Assembly (NCBI GenBank): GCA_000231825.2
Contig: JH720341.1
Span: forward strand, 201,766 to 265,765
Source: Tetrahymena elliotti 4EA
Lineage: Eukaryota > Ciliophora > Oligohymenophorea > Hymenostomatida > Tetrahymenidae
Direction: 5' to 3'
Length of the DNA stretch: 64,000 nt
Below the pieces are notes generated by a model. That model did no database searches, was not told the origin of the DNA, and saw only the letters and a program-made list of their open reading frames with translations. Shown here piece after piece: positions 48,954 to 60,351 of this stretch. How positions within the stretch are numbered: the first letter of the stretch is position 1; the number at the start of each line of letters is the position of its first letter. The translations under genes and the position numbers were made by a program.

Positions 48954-51900
48954 ATGAGTTAAGATGTTGAAATAAATGATAGTTAGCTTAGTTTGCTAGG
49001 AAGCATGATCCAAGAGAACAGTAAATATTTTAGAACTTATCTTTATAAGCTCAATTTCATAATTTTTATTTGTTTAGAACTGAGAAAGGCTACTTTAAAA
49101 TCATAAGGAGACAAAGATAAACCCATCAAAAGTAAAAAATTTAATTGAGGCTATTTAATAACTATTTTTTTCAATAGTCGAAGACAGTGATTTAAAATAG
49201 CTTAGAAATGAGGAAAAGAATAAGCTTGAATTAAAGAAAGATCTCTCTAAAGTTAAGGAAAAGTTTTCAGATTCTGAAGAAGATAAAAAACCAAATAAAA
49301 ATAATAGAAATGCACACAGCAATAGCAGATTTGATAGCTCAATCAATTAAAAAGAAACAGAAAAGTAGAAGCTGGCAAATAAAAGAGCTTATGAATTTTA
49401 TAGATCTAATTAAACAAGAAAGGAAGATATATTCTTAGGATAGAAAGATAAGAGTAAAAAGTTATAAGATAAATAGGTAGCTATTGCAAAAAAAGTAGAT
49501 GAAATTTAAACAAAATTAAAGAATATAGATAGTGAAATTAAAACCAAAAAAGTTTCTGATAGCTCAAATGTCAATTATTAAGAAGCCTATTTTAAAATGC
49601 AAAGAGAAAACAGTGATCTTAAATAAGAATTACAAGCAATCTAATTAGCTAAATCAGTAAATAAAATCTATTTCAATTGTTTAAAGCTTTTAAAAAAAGA
49701 ATTAATTCCTTATTTAAATTAAATATTTCAGGTTGTTGCTACAAAAAATAAAGGGAAAAAATTATAGTAAGCAATAGGAGGAAATGATACTGTTGCAACA
49801 AGGGATAGAAAGAAAGTAATTAAAATTTGTAATAATATTATTGGATTAAGTTTTATTTTTCATTAAGGTATCTGATTTACTCAAACTTGTTGATCTACTC
49901 AAGAAGTAGCTTCAAGAAAGTGAAGACAGAATGAAAACTTACTAAAATCTTCATAAATCTGTATTAGCTTAGTCTCAATTTTAAGCATCGGTAGTAAATC
50001 CTGAAAAAAGTACAGCATATATTAATGGTCAAAAAGAAATTAATGTTAAAATGCAAGGCATGTAAGCAAAAAATGAAGAATTACTTACTAATATGTCTGC
50101 TTTAAAACAATAAATCAAAGCTTGTAAATAAGAGAATGCCCAACTACTCATAGAGTTAAAATAAGCAAATGAAAAAATTGTTAGTTTAGGAAAGGAAAAT
50201 AGATCTTTGCAACTTTGTGTTGAGAGTGCAGATGAATATTAAAAACAAATTATTGACTTAAAAAAGCAAAGAGATAACACAGAATTGAGATTGAAAGAGT
50301 TACTTTCCTCTCCATTTTTTAAAGATCATGGGGAAAAGGCATAAAAATATGCAAGAATGCATGAATTAGAAGAAGAAAGTGTCAGATTGAATAGTGTCAA
50401 TGAACAATTAACTAGGAATGTTGAGAATTAAAAAAGAGAAATTCAATTATTGAAAGATGAGTTAAATAATACTAAGAAATATTTAGAAGATCTTAAAGAA
50501 GAAAACGAATCTTTAAAAATAGATCTAACTACCTAAGCTAGTAAATTTGGTCCTCTTTAGCAGCTTTAATAACTTGATCATCCTACATATCTTAAGGTAA
50601 AAATAATTCAATTATCAAAGTTGCTTTAAAAATTTTTATTTAATGAAAAGACTTTAGGAACATTAACAATGAACTCATATAAAAATAAACTTAAGACGCC
50701 AAAGGATCTTGAAAGAGAGCTAAGAGATAATTAATTTGGAGATGAAGAAGAGGATGAAGAAGAAGAAATGAATAAATTAGAATAAATCAGACTTTTAAAT
50801 AAAGATATTGAATAGTTAAAGATTGAAAAGGGAGAAATTGCAGTTCATTTGGAAAAAGTCTAAGCTATGCTTCGTATTTAAATTGAAACAGCCTAGCAAC
50901 GTGAAAAGATATATCAAGTTGAAAAAGAAGCTTCTGAGCTTAAATACAAGGCTTTGCTTGATAAAGCTTAAGAATTGGCAGAAATTACAGACATGAAAGG
51001 TAATCAATAAAATTTAACTGAGAATGAATAAAAATAATTTTTATGGATAAAAAGGTTTCTTACAAGGAGAATAAAAATAATAATTAGATCTAGAAAATGT
51101 CTAATTACACAGAAAGGGTAATGTAGATTACACTGATAATGTGTCTGAATTCTCAGATGATGAAGATACGCAAATTGATGAGAGTAAACATTCTTTATTC
51201 ATTTACCCAAAATAAATGTCATTCATTTTATTTATTTTTCTCTTAGGTAAAGGATAAAATTTCTTTGATTTGTGGGTAGGTAGCTGTGCAATTTATGCTC
51301 AAAATCTTTCTAAAGCTACTTAAGGCAGAATATCTGAAGATGATAATATTTTAGTTTTTTCTACAGTTGATTTCTATGATCATGAAACATAGACAACCCC
51401 AGTTTGTGAGGGTATTTTAAATTAAAAACTTGTTAAGGATTTCTTATTTCTTATTCAAATATATAGGTAAAAGCTGCTTCTTCAATTTCTAATGCTCATA
51501 TAAAGTCAATACAAAGGGAGCTTTCTTACACTACTTAGAGACAGGTTCTTTGAGAATAGAAGTTTATTCTGTATATCATTAAGATGCCATTCTAATTGGA
51601 TAGGCAGATGTCAGTTTAGATTTCTTATTTAAGAATAATAGAAAAGATAAAATATCAGCTGTACTTAATTAAAGTATTTCCTTAACTCATCATGGTATTG
51701 TTACTGGTGAGATAAGTATTAAGGCTAGAATTAGAAGACCCATTTCAAACTAGATTCGCTTCTATATTGAAAGCAAAAACAATGAACTAGATAAATTAGA
51801 AGTAAATTTGGTTGATTTAAATAGATGCCTTATTCAAAAATTAATTTTAAAATTAGGAACTTGAACATAAGTCAAAAATAGCTTATGAATAGAATAAGTA

Positions 51901-53849
51901 ATTCGATGAACTTGAAGGATAGTTAGATAATACAACAAAAAGGATATTAGTTATAGCAATAGAAAAAGGTTAAGGATTTGGGCCTAAGTCATCTACTTTT
52001 GTGTATTATAGTATCTAAGGCAAGGATTATTATACTAGATCTGTCTAAGGCTCATAACCTGTTTACGATCATCATTAGAAAATAGAAATCAATAATGTGT
52101 CTTAATTCTAATCATAGATTTCTAAATTACCTCTTTAACTCTATGTATTTGATGATTTATAACCTTTCTCTAATGATTAACAGGATAATAATGATTGTTT
52201 AGGTATATTTAAATCAAAATTCATATTCAATCATAAATGCTTTTTAATTAATTAAATTTAGGTATAGCTACAATTTAACTTGATGGCTTAAATAAAAACC
52301 AAATTATTGATGCCATTATACCTGTTAAGGATGAAAAGAAAGAAAAGAAGGGTACTATTTATGCTAAAATCTTCTGGTATGAATACTAAGAAAATGTAGA
52401 AATATAGTCTCGTATAGGTGAAAATATGATTGCAAAGTAATGGGAAAAAGAATTTATACTTAAATTAGCCAAGGCTTTAAAATCTAGACACCTTAATACT
52501 AGTAATGGTTTTATGATTTTTGATCGTAATAACGACTCCGTTATAGATTAATCTGAATTTGTTAGCAGCTGTTTAGGAACTTTAAATATGGTAGAATTTA
52601 GTAGGTAATATATTTATTGAATTTTTCAGAATATCTAAAAAGTATAAAAATTTTAATTAGGGATGAGGTAATTTACTTCTATGAAAAGCAGAGATAGCCT
52701 TTCAATAGAGATACATTTGAAGCTCTGCTAAGGCCATACTTAATAGAAGATAAATAGAGAATTTAATATTTAGAAGAAATAAACCTGATTTAAAAGAATG
52801 TCAATAGATAAGAAGATAAAGATTAGCAACAAGCCTAATTATTCAACTTGCAATAAATGTAGAAAGAATAGTTTATCAAAAATAATATCTAAATATATGA
52901 TAATGGTAATTAATCCCTTAAGGAATTCTTGTAAAAGAATACCGAAACTCTTCTTGACTCTTCAAGAATTGAAGTTATAAGAGAAATGGTTTCTGATATT
53001 TTAATCAACGAAATGAGAACAAGAAGTGCTATTGATGTTTTTTAGGAAATAGATTCAGATGAAAATGATGAAATTGATTCAAGTGAAATGTAAAAATGGT
53101 TAATCAGGTATGGTCTGTAAGCAACAATAGATGAGATTAGAAAATTCTTAAAGACGATGGATAGCAATAATAATAATACAATAGATCTAATTGAGTTTAT
53201 GAAGTATGTGCTAAAGGAGTCAAACGCAAGTAGAATATTATTTTATCAAAAATACCCCAAGCTTGATAGGGCAGTTAAATAAGACAAATTAGGAAATCTT
53301 GACTAAAGTAAGGTCTATTCAGATGACTAAATCATCCATGATATAGAAGAAAAAATATTCCAGTACATGATAGAGAAAAAGCTTAAGATATTTGATTTAC
53401 ATCATCAAATAGATAAGGATAGAAGTAATGCATTAGGAAGATAGGAATTAAGCACCTTCTTTAAAAATAAATTTGGTATTCAGCTAACCAAAAGAGATAT
53501 GGATGTTGTTTTCTAAACATTTGATAAAGATAAAGATGGGTAAATATCACTTAAGGAATTTGTAGAGCATCTTAAAAATGCTATCAATTTAAGAAAATCT
53601 CTTAGGTAATTAATTCATTTATTATTTTTATTAAATTTTCTTCATAATTTTTTATCAACATTTAGGTAACTTAGAAATTCATAAAATTAAAGTAGTATAT
53701 CACCTCAAAAGTAAATTTCAATATTTTTATTTATGATTTAAATAAGATTTTTTCTTTATTTTTATAGGAGTACAGTAAGATTTGGTAATAGCGAAGACAT
53801 GAATAAAACAAGTTAATCTAGATTAAACAAATCTTATAAAAATGTATGA
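48954..53849 (+). CDS. RPGRIP1L: RPGRIP1L-like ciliary transition-zone protein with C-terminal EF-hands (1383 aa)
   Basis: RPGRIP1L (NPHP8/MKS5) is a scaffold of the ciliary transition zone. Residues about 30-620 are coiled coil (for example ELRLKELLSSPFFKDHGEKA). At about 635-790 is the RPGRIP1-type C2 domain: NFFDLWVGSCAIYAQNL, FSTVDFYDHETQTTPVCEG, SLRIEVYSVYHQDAILIGQA, GEISIKARIRRPI. A second C2-like region follows at 825-960 (RILVIAIEKGQGFGP, LQLYVFDDLQPF). Residues about 990-1340 carry four or five EF-hands, including FDRNNDSVIDQSEF, IDSDENDEIDSSEM and FDKDKDGQISLKEF, the last being canonical. Thirteen introns (49021-49077, 49132-49177, 49657-49731, 49816-49867, 50597-50650, 51000-51054, 51184-51246, 51412-51466, 51802-51856, 52203-52261, 52605-52660, 53606-53665, 53711-53767) leave exactly 1384 codons. 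EF-hands are not part of the animal protein. Confidence 0.88.
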
Positions 53850-54172
53850 ATAAGTTTAATTTGTAATGTTTAAATCCATTCATATTTTTGTAATATATTT
53901 TGTTTTACCTTTTGTTATATTAAAAATATAATTTGAGATGATTACTTTATATTAAAATTACCAATAAAAAATCTATAAAAAAGAATCTTTCAATAAAATT
54001 TTATTAATCTTGTTAGTTGTAATTGATATTTTATTGGTTTTTATTAGAATAACTCCCTTTAAATTATTAATCAGTGCAAGATTATTGTATTAGTAAATTA
54101 AACAAATAATATCTATTTCCTTTATTTTCAAGTTATTTAACTAAACAAAAACATAATATTTAAATTAGAAAA
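53850..54172. other. intergenic spacer
   Basis: About 320 bp, A/T-rich, between two plus-strand genes. No exon or motif recognised. Confidence 0.55.
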
Positions 54173-55720
54173 ATGTATCATAGCAGTCTTGTAAATTAAG
54201 TAAAAGAAATAATTATTAATAAATGGACACATATTTAGTAATTTTTATTTTTTGCAAAGCTACCAAGCAAATCTGTTAAGTGGGATACTAAATCCTCTAC
54301 ATCTAAGTGTTCAAATTAATCGAAGTAATCATCAAATTTTTTGTAAGATAGAAGTGTCAGTGATGTAAAAAGTGTTCAAAGCCAAGGTATTTTTACCAAA
54401 ATTAAGAGTGTTTGATTGAACTTAATAATAAAAATGTTAATAGTTGCAAGTTCAATAAAATCTAAAGTCTACAAACCATTGAAATCTAAGAGAGTAATTT
54501 AAATATTAAGCATGATTGAAAGTAAACATTAATTTTAAAAACAATAGGTCCACAATTAGGCTGTTTAAGAATAAATGAGAAATGTTTATGAAAAATATAA
54601 CACAAAATAAATAGATGAAGTTCAATTAAAGAATGAGTTAAAGCATAAATTGTATATAAAGTTGAATGAAGATGAGCTTGATAGAATTATCAGAAACAAC
54701 GATTTTAACTATAAATAGTTTGTTAAAGTAAAAAATAAAAAGGGTTTTTGGAAATTAAAATGTTATTATGAATACGAAAAATAGGTTTGTGAAAAGGATT
54801 ATACAAAAGCTAATTAGCCAATAACAAATAACTAAGAATATTTCTAAAAAAAAAATGAAGAAAATGTATCTCTTGTTTTTTAATGGCTTATTTTAGTTAA
54901 TATTTTTAAAAACCTAATAGGTACAAAACTCTTTAAATCTTTGGTAATATAGAAGAGAATAAGAAAAATAAAAAGGTGAGTTAAAATTAGATGATTAGGA
55001 ATAGAAAAAAATGGATGATTATAAAGGATATCTTAAAAAGTATCAATCTCCTGTTAGGTTCAATGCTTTAAATAAGGTAGATTAGTTCACTTCAGGTTAC
55101 TAAAATAAAGAAGAATTGCTAAAAGATTTGTAAAAATATGAATTAGATATGAAAGAGGTATTTCTTAGCTTGTTTTTTAATCAAACAAAAATGTTTTAAT
55201 TACTGAATATTTTAGATTAAAGATCCTAAGGTCAGAGCTGAGGAAAATATAGAATCAACTTACTTAAAAAATAAAATACTGCATTAGTTTTAGTATGAAT
55301 TATTTAACCATAAAAGTTTTAGTTTAGTAATAGATAATTATTATTTAGATAAGAAGATCTTTCAAGTATCAAATATTCTCCTACAAAAAACCCTAAAAAA
55401 TTTGTAGAAAACACTATGTAGTTATTTAAACCTTTTAATGAAGCTGATAGTAAATACTTTGTTTAATGGAAAAATATTTATTCATTGTAAAAATAGATGT
55501 CAAACCTAAGATTAAAAATACTCAAGAAGATGAAAATAAAATTATTTTTAGTAGTAATGGTATTGTCAAATTAAAGGCTTTAGGTAATGGATAGTTTTGG
55601 GAAAACGGTAGAGATAATGGCAACATTATTACATGGCACACATCTCAAGAAGAAAATGTGAGAATTGGTAGATAAAAATAGTAAGAAATAGAAAAGAATA
55701 GATTAAGGTAAAAATATTGA
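54173..55720 (+). CDS. charged orphan protein with NIITW motif (396 aa)
   Basis: I do not recognise this protein. Seven exons are inferred, with introns at 54200-54259, 54387-54467, 54866-54920, 55158-55215, 55293-55348 and 55450-55496; they leave exactly 397 codons, which supports the model. It opens MYHSSLVNQLPSKSVKWDTK, has a Ser/Lys-rich start, then helical charged segments (EQMRNVYEKYNTKQIDEVQL, EEQKQ-type runs, KEELLKDLQKYELDMKEIKD) and a small globular-looking end: KIIFSSNGIVKLKALGNGQF then WENGRDNGNIITWH. There is no signal peptide or membrane span. It lies just downstream of the RPGRIP1L-like gene and just upstream of a 97-residue gene ending in a matching NIITW string. A ciliary structural role is a guess from context and composition. 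Confidence 0.72.
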
Positions 55721-55821
55721 TTTGAAACAAAAAAAAAGAATATTTTTTAAAAATTTAAATAAAATAATTTATTTAACTTGTGTGAAAAAAATATTTAAAT
55801 TTTTATTTTTTATCAAGAAAA

Positions 55822-56173
55822 ATGAAAAGCTGTGAATTCTTTTATTCAGGTTTAGAGAGTGTGAATAATTAACTTGTTCCTTCAGTTAAAGTTAATCCTT
55901 ATCAAAATGAAAATTAAAAATATGATTAACTTTAGGAAACAGTTGTATAAAAATTTAAGTAGACTGGTTAAATTGATAAATCTGTCATAGGAGATATTAA
56001 AAAGCAATAAGGGAGATGTTTTGTTTATGATGATTATGTCACTCCAGTAAAAATAAACTACTCTCATAAATTAAAACAAAAGTAATTTTTAGTTTTTCAA
56101 ATTATTTTTAAAATAAAATCCTAATTTAATTTTAATTAGTAATTAAGGAGTAAATATTATTACTTGGTAGTGA
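55822..56173 (+). CDS. small orphan protein with C-terminal NIITW motif (97 aa)
   Basis: Two exons joined across intron 56082-56139 (58 nt) give 98 codons from ATG 55822 to TGA 56171-56173. The product is hydrophilic with several Tyr and Gln (SVKVNPYQNENQKYDQLQET, RCFVYDDYVTPVKINYSHKL) and ends GVNIITWQ. The end resembles GNIITWH near the C-terminus of the preceding gene. No signal peptide or membrane segment. Small Tyr/Pro-containing proteins of this kind include axonemal microtubule inner proteins, but no sequence match supports that here. The minus-strand open frame at 55882-56067 is a shadow. Confidence 0.65.
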
Positions 56174-57189
56174 TGAAATATAAATAAGGCAAAAAGGTTG
56201 ATCATATTCTGAAATTTAAAATTAATTATTTATGCTTTTCAAATTTTTAACTTATTTTAATGTTTGTTTGTTTATTTATTAATATATTTTTAGAGCTTCA
56301 TGTTTTTTTTTGCCTAAAAATTAACTTGGCATAAATTCAAAAACAATTTATTCCTTTAAATTTTAGAATCTATGATTCCTCATCTATTTTACTCCACAAA
56401 ACATGCAAAATATTTTACACTTTTAATAAAAAAGTAATTATTTTTTTTTAATTTATTTGATATTTAATATTAATAAGTTAGGAAATAAATATTTTCAAAT
56501 TAGAAAAAAGCATTTTTTGAATTTATTTTGAGATGAAGTTTAAAGAAATATTAAATATTAATTTTATAATAAATATTAATATTTTGATTTTTAACTGATA
56601 ATATTTTTAAAAAAATTTTAATTTTATACACTTTTTTTTGTTGTTTTCAAATTTTTATTTCTTCATTAATATCAAAATAATATTCTAAAAAGCAAAATTT
56701 ACTTATTTTTTTTGTTTCGTTTCAGAATTGAAATATTCTATCATAAATAAAAAATCTTCTATAAATAATAATTTAAATTTTTTTTATTTTCCTCATTTAA
56801 ATTATTATGAAATATTGTTAAAAGCTATGAAGAGTTTTAACTTTAGCTTTCTTGATCATTAAATGATTGACACAAAAAATACTTTTTATTAAATAAAACC
56901 CTCTTTAAATTATATTATTTTAAGTTTAAAACATTCAAAGAGAATTGCAATAAAATTGGAGTGTTTGCCATAAATAAATGAAAGAAGTAAATTATTTAAG
57001 ATAAGAATTATAAATAAACTAATACGTTTAAATGTAATAATATATATGATACTTTTAATAAATAAATAAAATTGAAATAAATTGAGTTTTATAAAGATAA
57101 TTAAGAATGGTTTTTATTATTTTGATATTAATTTTGAGTTATTTTTCTTTTTTTATTTTTTTAAATTTAGTGAAAATTTTTAACCAAGG
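56174..57189. other. convergent intergenic region
   Basis: About 1 kb between the 3' ends of a plus-strand and a minus-strand gene. It is among the most A/T-rich parts of the window, with long T runs. No exon seen. Confidence 0.6.
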
Positions 57190-58747
57190 TCAATTTAATT
57201 TAATTTACATACCTTTGAATTGGATGTAATTAAAATCGATATTAGTTGATGTGTATTTATCTTTTTCTTTAATTCTATTTTCGCTATCAATTAGTTTAAC
57301 AGCAACATGTTTACAATTAAAGTAATTCATTCTTCTGAATTATAAACAGATATAATCTATGTATTCTGCAGTATATTAAACCCAAGCAATAGGATATAAT
57401 TTGCCTTAATCTTCATCATCCATACAGTGTAAATTTTATTAATCTGATTCTTCATTTTAATTTGAAAAAACAGTGAATTTGAATTCGGTTTATTCTTGGT
57501 CAAAATATTTAGATTTTGATTTCAATATTTTAACATTTGTATCAACTATCTGAAGATTTTTTTTATTAATTAATTTTTCCAAAGCATATTCATTATCAAT
57601 ATCATTAAAATATTCTAAATCTTAATTTTTGTCAACATCAATTCTTTTATTGCTGCCAAACAATATTAATGTCTTGACAGGGCAAGAGAAAAAGCCTTCT
57701 CTGCTAATTTAGACTCCTGTTAGGATATTTATTGTTTAATCACAGATTGCATTTTATGTATCTTCAATAACATTTTCATTGACTGAAAGATTTATTTATT
57801 TACACAAGCTGGTTTTTTGATAGAGATCAATAGCAATTTTTAAGAGTCCCTTCATTTACTCATGATTAGCTCTTAATTACTTTATTAAATAAATAAAATT
57901 AATATTAAATATTAATTGGAAATAAAAAAAGTATTTACATTTTAATTCATGCAAGATATTCTATACATCTTATCTACTTATTCGAATTCTTCTAGACTAA
58001 ATCCATAAAAGATTCTCTTTATGTAATTCTATTAATTAAAATATAATTGAAATATTTATAAAAAGGATAAATAGGTTAATAACAGCTTCAAAATAAATTG
58101 ATATACTTGAAGCTCATTGTTTTAGGTTAAAGAAAATAATTATTTACGAATGAAAAGGCATCTCCATTAAAGTTGAATTTTATATAGTTGCTAATATTAC
58201 AGACCATATCTTCAATAGTTTGATAGTTTTTAAGATAAGTTGAATATAGGTTTTTACTGTCACTGAGAGTAGATCCAGCAATATTAACATTTTTTAATCC
58301 TAGTCTAGAGCAGATAGACCAAAGACCTTTAATAAAAGCAGTATCAACCCAATATTCATGAAGCTAGTCAAATCCTCCATTACTAGCATAACCATAAAAA
58401 GGAATAGGATTATTGATTTAAGAAGGAAGAAGGAGAGTTTTGATAAGTTTTTCTTCAGATAAGCCAGAGGTTGAAGGTAAAGAAAAACCAGTGCTCCTCT
58501 TAAAAATCATTTTGATAAGATTGTTTCTAAATTAGGTGTTTTTGGAAATTAATGCATAAAATTCTCTGCTTGTACGATTTAAAACAAAGAAAATATCTCT
58601 TAAATCCAAAAATTTCATGATATTTAATAGCACTTCATTAGGCTATTCTTCAATAAATATTCTCTTCCATATAAATTCTTACAATGGTGATTCAAAAATA
58701 TCAGAATAGGCAGAAGGTTGTTAGCTGAGATCAAATTCTAATTCCAT
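57190..58747 (-). CDS. F-box protein (459 aa)
   Basis: The F-box is near residues 32-75: EEQPNEVLLNIMKFLDLRDI followed by FFVLNRTSREFYALISKN. F-box proteins bind SKP1 and recruit substrates to SCF ubiquitin ligases. Start ATG 58747 opens MELEFDLSQQPSAYSDIFES. Beyond the F-box is an alpha/beta region with FYGYASNGGFDQLHEYWVDT and GLKNVNIAGSTLSDSKNLYS. The C-terminal part resembles a discoidin-like beta sandwich seen in some F-box and PHR-type proteins, with FKFTVFSNQNEESDQQN, FRRMNYFNCKHVAVKLIDSE and NIDFNYIQFKG; that resemblance is by eye. Introns 58029-58147 (119 nt) and 57880-57938 (59 nt) leave 460 codons. The substrate is unknown. Confidence 0.8.
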
Positions 58748-60351
58748 TGAAATTTTAGATAAATTAATTAAGTATGTATTGAGTATTTTGTTACTGTTGT
58801 ATGTTTATTTGTTTGCTTGAGCTTTGCAATAAGCTTTGTGAAGTTTGTTATCGTTATTATATAGCTTTATAAGATACCAAAGTCTTTAACAAATAATTGA
58901 ATTAATTGATATTTTTTTTAGTGTTTTTTTTGTTTAGAATTAAATTACTTATTAATTAAAAAAACTTTTTTCTTAATAAATTAATAGCCAGTTGTTCGCT
59001 TTTTTATTTATTTGTTATCAATCTTAAATGTTATTAATATTACTCAATCTATTCTTGAACCTATTATCTATTTTCTCAAAAACTATATTTTCTGAGGATG
59101 ACATTCATTTCTACTATCAAAATTAAATTAAAGAAAGGCAATCCTTTATAGATTTTCTTTGTCACCTTTAAATTTGATCATAAAAAAAAGAAGATAGTTT
59201 TTTTTTAGTTTGTTATTTAACAATAATAATAGTAATATTTTGAACTACTTTTACATATATACTAAAAGCCTCTATTACTTAGTTTAATCTACTCAATCTT
59301 TCTATTTTGAGTATCATTTTTTGGAGTAGAAAAACAAAAAAAAAGATTCAACAAAATTTGCAATTTAATTATCCAAATAAATTTGATTGATAGATAAGTA
59401 ATTAAAAAAAAATTTTTAATGTGTCAATTTTGATAGTTTTGAGTATTACCAAAAATAACGAAGTAAAAATACATTGGCTAATATTAACAAATTATTTAAT
59501 TAGTTTCAAAATTAAAATTCAAAATAATAGATTAATAATTAAATTCATTATGATGAAAAACTCATAAATTTATAAAAATAAATTGATTTTGAATGGTTAA
59601 AATAGATATTTGAAGGCTTCTTGAATTGATTTTAATTTAAGTATTCTTAAATCTTTTCTAAAAAAAGGATGATTAACCTATCTGATCTACAAACTCAAAG
59701 ATATTTATCAATAGCATTTATTTTATCAACCAAAAAATTTCTGAATAGTATTTTCAGAATAAATAAAAAATCTTATTTCAAAAACTCTTTTTATCTAAAA
59801 AATAAATCAAAGCGAAATATTATAAAAAATAATAACTAGAGAAAAGATTATTATGAAATTATTTAGCTCATTAGATAAGTTTGATTGGTAGAGAGATACA
59901 TAATTGATACAAGCATAGCAAATAATAACATTTTAAAAAACTTTCTATAATTAGAAAGTAAAATTTTTAATTTATATTATAAGATTTAATTAAGATAATA
60001 ATTATTCTAAATAATCACTACTTTTAAACAAGCACAATCCCGTTGTTTGTTTTTTAGTCAGCAAGATCCTTGATAATTAAATGTAACAATAAATTATAAC
60101 GAATTTCGAGAAAAAAGGAAGTAGAAAGAAAGAAATTAATTGAAAAAATTTAATTGTTGGTTGGTCAATAAATATTTATTATTTAAGATTCAATTTCATT
60201 TTTTTTCTTTTTGTTTAATTATTAGCAGTTTTATATGGTAGAATTTATATTTTATTAATGTATTTGGCAGGTAATAGCAAGAGATGATATCATCAGCTTT
60301 TTGACTAGGTGAATTTAAAAAAAATTTATAAGATATCCGAAAATAAGTTCC
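58748..60351. other. gene-free spacer
   Basis: About 1.6 kb between two minus-strand genes. A/T runs only. A stretch near 60000-60180 is slightly less biased but gives no convincing exon on either strand. Confidence 0.55.
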
